Of a stretch of DNA of 16,677 nucleotides, positions 14,011 through 16,677 are shown in pieces. Source of the stretch: Lachnospiraceae bacterium (GTDB lineage: Bacteria > Bacillota > Clostridia > Lachnospirales > Lachnospiraceae). Where the stretch lies: the NCBI GenBank assembly GCA_021202715.1, contig JAJQCL010000111.1, positions 22,596 through 39,272 on the forward strand, in the 5' to 3' direction. The notes under the pieces were generated by a model that worked only from the letters and a program-made list of their open reading frames with translations, did no database searches and had not been told where the DNA came from. Numbering within the stretch: the first letter of the stretch is position 1; the number at the start of each line of letters is the position of its first letter. The translations under genes and the position numbers were made by a program.

Positions 14011-14077
14011 TGTATACAGGAAACTTAGCGCTCAGTCTTCGCCTGACGGCTTGACTTCGCTGAGTTTCCTTGTATAC
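14011..14077. repeat. Large imperfect inverted repeat overlapping the pth stop codon
   Basis: TGTATACAGGAAACTTAGCG (14011-14030) pairs with the segment 14058-14077 (its complement reads GTATACAAGGAAACTCAGCG) with one extra base and one mismatch. A smaller stem in the centre (GCC-TGAC-GGC, 14041-14050) could extend the hairpin. The right arm and centre encode the last 14 or so residues of pth and the stop codon lies just inside the left arm. Without a U-tract it is not a standard terminator; it resembles a dispersed intergenic palindrome. Confidence 0.7.
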
Positions 14078-14634
14078 GCATTATAACGGTTCATTGTTCG
14101 TTCCACACCGTCCGACAGAATCATCTCCACGGCGTCTGCCGCCGTCCGCAAAGACTCCCGCACGGTGGGAAGCTCCTCCTTCGGGAAATGGCTCAGCACA
14201 TAGTCTGCCAGATCCATCTGCGGCGGCTTCGCCCCGACGCCCACACGCACCCGCGGGAAATCACTGCTCCCCAGATGAGCGATGACGCTCTTCATGCCGT
14301 TGTGTCCGCCGGCGCTCCCCTTCCCACGAACACGAATCTGCCCCACATCCAGGCTGATATCATCGTAAACAATGATGACGTCCCCCACTTCTGCCTTGTA
14401 ATAATCGACAATGGGGCGCACGCTCTCCCCGCTGGCGTTCATATAGGTCAACGGCTTCACCAGCAGCACCTTTTCCCCTTCGATGACACCGGTTCCGCAA
14501 AGCGCCCGGTGACGGCCGGGGCTCATCCGTATCTGATGACGCTCCGCCAGCTCATCGGCGACGCCGAACCCCATATTATGACGTGTCCCCGCATATCTGT
14601 CCGTGGGATTCCCCAGTCCGACAATGATCTTCAT
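14032..14634 (-). CDS. pth: Peptidyl-tRNA hydrolase
   Basis: A 200-aa protein with all the hallmarks of bacterial Pth: MKIIVGLGNP at the start (N9), RHNMGF (H19, the catalytic base position), LTYMNASG (N66), YDDISLDVGQIRVR (D91/D92) and GSAGGHNGMKS (N112). The enzyme frees tRNA from peptidyl-tRNA that has dropped off the ribosome and is essential in bacteria. I place the start at 14634, where AGGAGG sits 5 nt upstream and the universal MKIIVGLGNP begins; the frame stays open upstream to 14745 without family similarity. The last residues (KLSEVKPSGED) are encoded by the inverted repeat at 14011-14077, so the C-terminus may have been extended by that repeat. mfd follows on the same strand after 144 bp. 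Confidence 0.96.
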   Translation of the reverse strand: MKIIVGLGNPTDRYAGTRHNMGFGVADELAERHQIRMSPGRHRALCGTGVIEGEKVLLVKPLTYMNASGESVRPIVDYYKAEVGDVIIVYDDISLDVGQIRVRGKGSAGGHNGMKSVIAHLGSSDFPRVRVGVGAKPPQMDLADYVLSHFPKEELPTVRESLRTAADAVEMILSDGVERTMNRYNAYTRKLSEVKPSGED

Positions 14635-14679
14635 CTCATCCTCCTGCCGCGGCCGCCCTTCAGGAAACAACACGCGCAA

Positions 14680-14707
14680 AGCGGGCCGCCATCGCCGGTG
14701 CCCCGCT
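14680..14707 (-). terminator. Possible terminator of the LysR gene
   Basis: AGCGGG and CCCGCT form the base of a GC-rich hairpin in the gap between the LysR stop (14753) and pth. On the minus strand a loosely T-rich stretch (TTTGCGCGTGTTGTTT) begins with the last base of the stem. The stem interior is imperfect, so support is modest. Confidence 0.35.
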
Positions 14708-14752
14708 GTCCTTCTCAAAGTTTTCACAACGCCCATTTTAACCAAAGAAAGG

Positions 14753-15637
14753 CTATGCTTTTGAGACCTTTCTCACAACAAAATCGCGAAAGCTGCGCAC
14801 CACAGGTCTCATAAAATCATCACGCAGCCATTCCATATACATGGGACGCTCTACCGCCTCTCCTTCCAGCCTGATCTGGATCACATCATACATGGACAGA
14901 TCCGGAACCACCGGCACGATCGCCACCCCGCGGCCAGCAGCCACCAGTCCGGCAATCAGCTTCTCTGTCGCCGCCTCCTGGATACTTGACGGATGCACGC
15001 CATTGTCCCGAAGCAGCCGGTCAATATCATAGCGGGTTCCGCAGACACGGGTAAAGGTAATCAGAGGCTCCCCGTCGATCTCCTGAAGGGCAGCGGTCTC
15101 CCGTCCGGAGAGGGGATGATCTCTGGGCACGATCAGAATCATTTTATCCGCACTGATGAAGGAAAATACCAGCGCACTGTCCTCGATCCGCGCTCCGAAT
15201 CCCAGATCGATTTTCCGTTCGCACAGAGCCTGATTCACCTCCGCCGCAACCATCTCACTCCATTCAAAGCGCACATTCTCACATCCCGGCTGACTGCAGA
15301 AGCATCGAATCATTCCAGGCATGAAATCATTACTCAGAGTGTGGGACATTCCAATACGGACCGTACCGGTCTGAGGATCCAGCTGATCGCGAATCTCCTG
15401 CCGGGCCTCCGCCAGTTCTTCGGTGATCCGGTTCACGTGCAGATAAAACCGGTCCGCATATTCGGATGGCACAATATTTCTCCCCTGTTTATAGAAGAGA
15501 GGGACTTCCAGCTCTTTTTCCAGATCTGAAATAGAATGACTCAGGCTGGATTGTGTAATATTCAGCTGTTCAGATGCTTTCGTATAGTTCTTCCACTGAT
15601 AAATCGCCTGAAAATAATAAAGTTGTTGAAGATTCAC
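14753..15637 (-). CDS. LysR family transcriptional regulator
   Basis: A 294-aa regulator of the usual LysR length. The N-terminal winged helix-turn-helix is clear: MNLQQLYYFQAIYQWKNYTKASEQLNITQSSLSHSISDLEKEL, with the recognition helix near residues 27-38, followed by FYKQGRNIVPSEYADRF. Residues about 90-290 form the periplasmic-binding-protein-like effector domain (GTVRIGMSHTLSNDFMPGMI; GRGVAIVPVVP). The start is a GTG at 15637 preceded by AGGTGA; a longer frame from 15748 has no family similarity and would begin upstream of the promoter at 15685-15713. LysR proteins often control a neighbouring gene, and the short-chain dehydrogenase upstream on the same strand is the nearest candidate, although the usual divergent layout is absent. 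Effector unknown. Confidence 0.93.
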   Translation of the reverse strand: MNLQQLYYFQAIYQWKNYTKASEQLNITQSSLSHSISDLEKELEVPLFYKQGRNIVPSEYADRFYLHVNRITEELAEARQEIRDQLDPQTGTVRIGMSHTLSNDFMPGMIRCFCSQPGCENVRFEWSEMVAAEVNQALCERKIDLGFGARIEDSALVFSFISADKMILIVPRDHPLSGRETAALQEIDGEPLITFTRVCGTRYDIDRLLRDNGVHPSSIQEAATEKLIAGLVAAGRGVAIVPVVPDLSMYDVIQIRLEGEAVERPMYMEWLRDDFMRPVVRSFRDFVVRKVSKA

Positions 15638-15684
15638 TGCGTCACCTGTGCGCTTTCTCTCACCTGGCCTTAAAGAACAAAATG

Positions 15685-15713
15685 AGTATAGCATATTCCG
15701 CAGATTTTTCCAA
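15685..15713 (-). promoter_or_regulatory. Promoter of the LysR gene (extended -10)
   Basis: On the minus strand TTGGAA (15713-15708) and TATACT (15690-15685) are 17 bp apart, with TGC directly before the -10 making an extended element. The leader is about 40 nt to the GTG at 15637. Confidence 0.75.
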
Positions 15714-15753
15714 CACCCCTCTGACATTAAAACCGGAGCCTGATACACACAAT

Positions 15754-15777
15754 CGCGGGCTGCGTATGCAGCCCGCG
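15754..15777. terminator. Hairpin after the short-chain dehydrogenase gene
   Basis: CGCGGGCTGC and GCAGCCCGCG form a perfect 10-bp, GC-rich stem around GTAT, 44 bp past the stop codon of the dehydrogenase. On the minus strand ATTGTGTGT follows, a weak U-tract. It separates this gene from the LysR promoter. Confidence 0.65.
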
Positions 15778-15821
15778 CTGCGCACGAAGGCCAACGCCAA
15801 CCATCGTTTCATGTTTTCCGA

Positions 15822-16598
15822 TCAGATATACCAGCCGCCCGTGATATTGCAGGTATCGCCGGTCACATACGAGGCCTCTTCGGATGCGTAGAACACAAAG
15901 ACATGCGCAACTTCTTCCGTCGTTCCAAATCGCTTCATGGGAATCAGCTTCATATGCAAATCATTATAATAGGAATTATTCGCAGCAGACATCTCCGTAG
16001 CGATCCGACCGCCCGCCACAGCATTGACGGTAATGCCGTAGGGAGCCAGCTCATACGCCATGGCTTTTGTCAGACCAATCGCTCCCGTTTTTGAAGTGGA
16101 ATAGCATGCGGCCGCCGGTCCATGTTCACTGTTCGTCAGCCCTACGATGGAGGACATATTGACAATCCGTCCATATTTGCGCTCCATCATACCCGGAGCC
16201 ACGGCCCGGGAAAAATAGAACATGGAATTCAGATTCACGTCCATCACTCTGTTCCACTGCTCTGTGGTCAGCTCATAAAACGGAATCTTAAAGCCTCCTT
16301 CTTTCTTCGGGGACATTCCCGCAATGTTCGCCAGAATATCTATCCCACCCAGGAATTCTTCGGCGGCCCGAACCGTCTTCCCGACCTGCTCCGGATCTCC
16401 CACGTCACAGACAAGTGACAGGACTTTCACACCCGTTTCAAGGAGCTCTCCTTCCACTTTCTTCAGCTTCTCCGGATTTGTCGCACAGATCACCACATCC
16501 GCGCCCTCCCGGGCATAAGTCAGGGCGACCGCGCGGCCGATCCCGCTGCTCCCACCAGTAACCAGCGCGCGCCTGCCCGCCAGCATTTTCTCTTTCAT
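15822..16598 (-). CDS. Short-chain dehydrogenase/reductase (SDR, FabG-like)
   Basis: A 258-aa classical SDR oxidoreductase. The cofactor-binding TGGSSGIG (14-21), the NIAG segment (91-94, family NNAG) and the catalytic S150, Y166 and K170 (YSTSK 166-170) are all present, as is the structural asparagine in DVNLNSMF (120-127). The usual 'N.v.PG.i.T' segment reads NAVAGGRIATEM, with Gly replacing Pro. The family reduces or oxidises keto/hydroxy groups with NAD(P)H. Similarity to 3-oxoacyl-ACP reductase is general and the substrate cannot be assigned. The start at 16598 follows GGAGG at proper spacing. The probable tail of another gene ends 21 bp upstream on the same strand, so the gene may be part of an operon continuing to the right. 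The next gene downstream is a LysR regulator. Confidence 0.9.
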   Translation of the reverse strand: MKEKMLAGRRALVTGGSSGIGRAVALTYAREGADVVICATNPEKLKKVEGELLETGVKVLSLVCDVGDPEQVGKTVRAAEEFLGGIDILANIAGMSPKKEGGFKIPFYELTTEQWNRVMDVNLNSMFYFSRAVAPGMMERKYGRIVNMSSIVGLTNSEHGPAAACYSTSKTGAIGLTKAMAYELAPYGITVNAVAGGRIATEMSAANNSYYNDLHMKLIPMKRFGTTEEVAHVFVFYASEEASYVTGDTCNITGGWYI

Positions 16599-16619
16599 AT
16601 ACGGTTTTCCTCCGTTTTC

Positions 16620-16677
16620 TCATGTTTTGGCGGGTCGTTCCGTCATGCATCGGACCGCACATCCGAAGGGCGTACCC
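16620..16677 (-). CDS. Possible 3' end of an upstream gene (cut by window edge)
   Basis: One minus-strand frame is open from the right edge to a TGA at 16622-16620, encoding the tail GTPFGCAVRCMTERPAKT. It would end 21 bp before the dehydrogenase start, a typical operon spacing. Another frame also stops in this stretch (TGA at 16645-16643), so the frame choice is uncertain and no function can be given. Confidence 0.3.
   Translation of the reverse strand, partial: GTPFGCAVRCMTERPAKT

Noticed and set aside
16643..16677. Alternative frame for the right-edge gene ending at 16643
   Set aside because: Possible, but the frame ending at 16620 gives tighter operon spacing; neither can be proved from so few codons.

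Overview
The window looks like a chromosomal segment of a Gram-positive anaerobe of the Clostridia, most likely a Lachnospiraceae-type gut bacterium of moderately high GC. The grounds are AGGAGG-type ribosome binding sites, TTGnnn-N17-TAnnnT promoters, the gene order pth-mfd-parvulin lipoprotein, a PD-(D/E)XK (Rpn/transposase-like) protein with a GMQQG-rich tail, and a very E/T-rich exported lipoprotein. The genus assignment is inference.

Left flank (1-2004): a homocysteine S-methyltransferase-like gene running off the left edge (minus) is divergent from a MATE efflux transporter gene (plus). The 345-bp gap between them holds one good promoter for each direction. The MATE gene ends at a strong, symmetrical terminator.

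Accessory block (about 2005-8200): first comes a self-contained Rpn-like nuclease/transposase gene with its own promoter and terminator. Next is a divergent four-gene cassette. On the minus strand, three genes joined by two 4-nt ATGA overlaps encode a 264-aa protein of unknown family and two different P-loop ATPases (387 and 405 aa) of the BrxC/BrxD type. On the plus strand, a 530-aa superfamily 2 DEAD/DEAH (DECH) helicase is read from a promoter whose -35 lies only 7 bp from the -35 of the minus operon. No methyltransferase, PglZ phosphatase or large BrxC is present, so this is not a complete BREX locus. It is the best candidate here for an undescribed antiphage or genome-defence system. The idea that it works as one machine (ATPase loader/sensor plus helicase) is inference from gene layout and families.

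Right flank (8202-16677), all minus strand and housekeeping-like: a 93-aa conserved-looking hypothetical protein, a GtrA-family membrane protein, a parvulin-type foldase lipoprotein with acidic low-complexity inserts, Mfd (transcription-repair coupling factor), peptidyl-tRNA hydrolase, a LysR regulator (GTG start), a short-chain dehydrogenase/reductase, and the probable tail of one more gene at the right edge. The intergenic DNA between pth and mfd holds two related inverted-repeat units, the first of which reaches into the 3' end of pth.

No rRNA, tRNA, CRISPR array or intact insertion sequence was seen.
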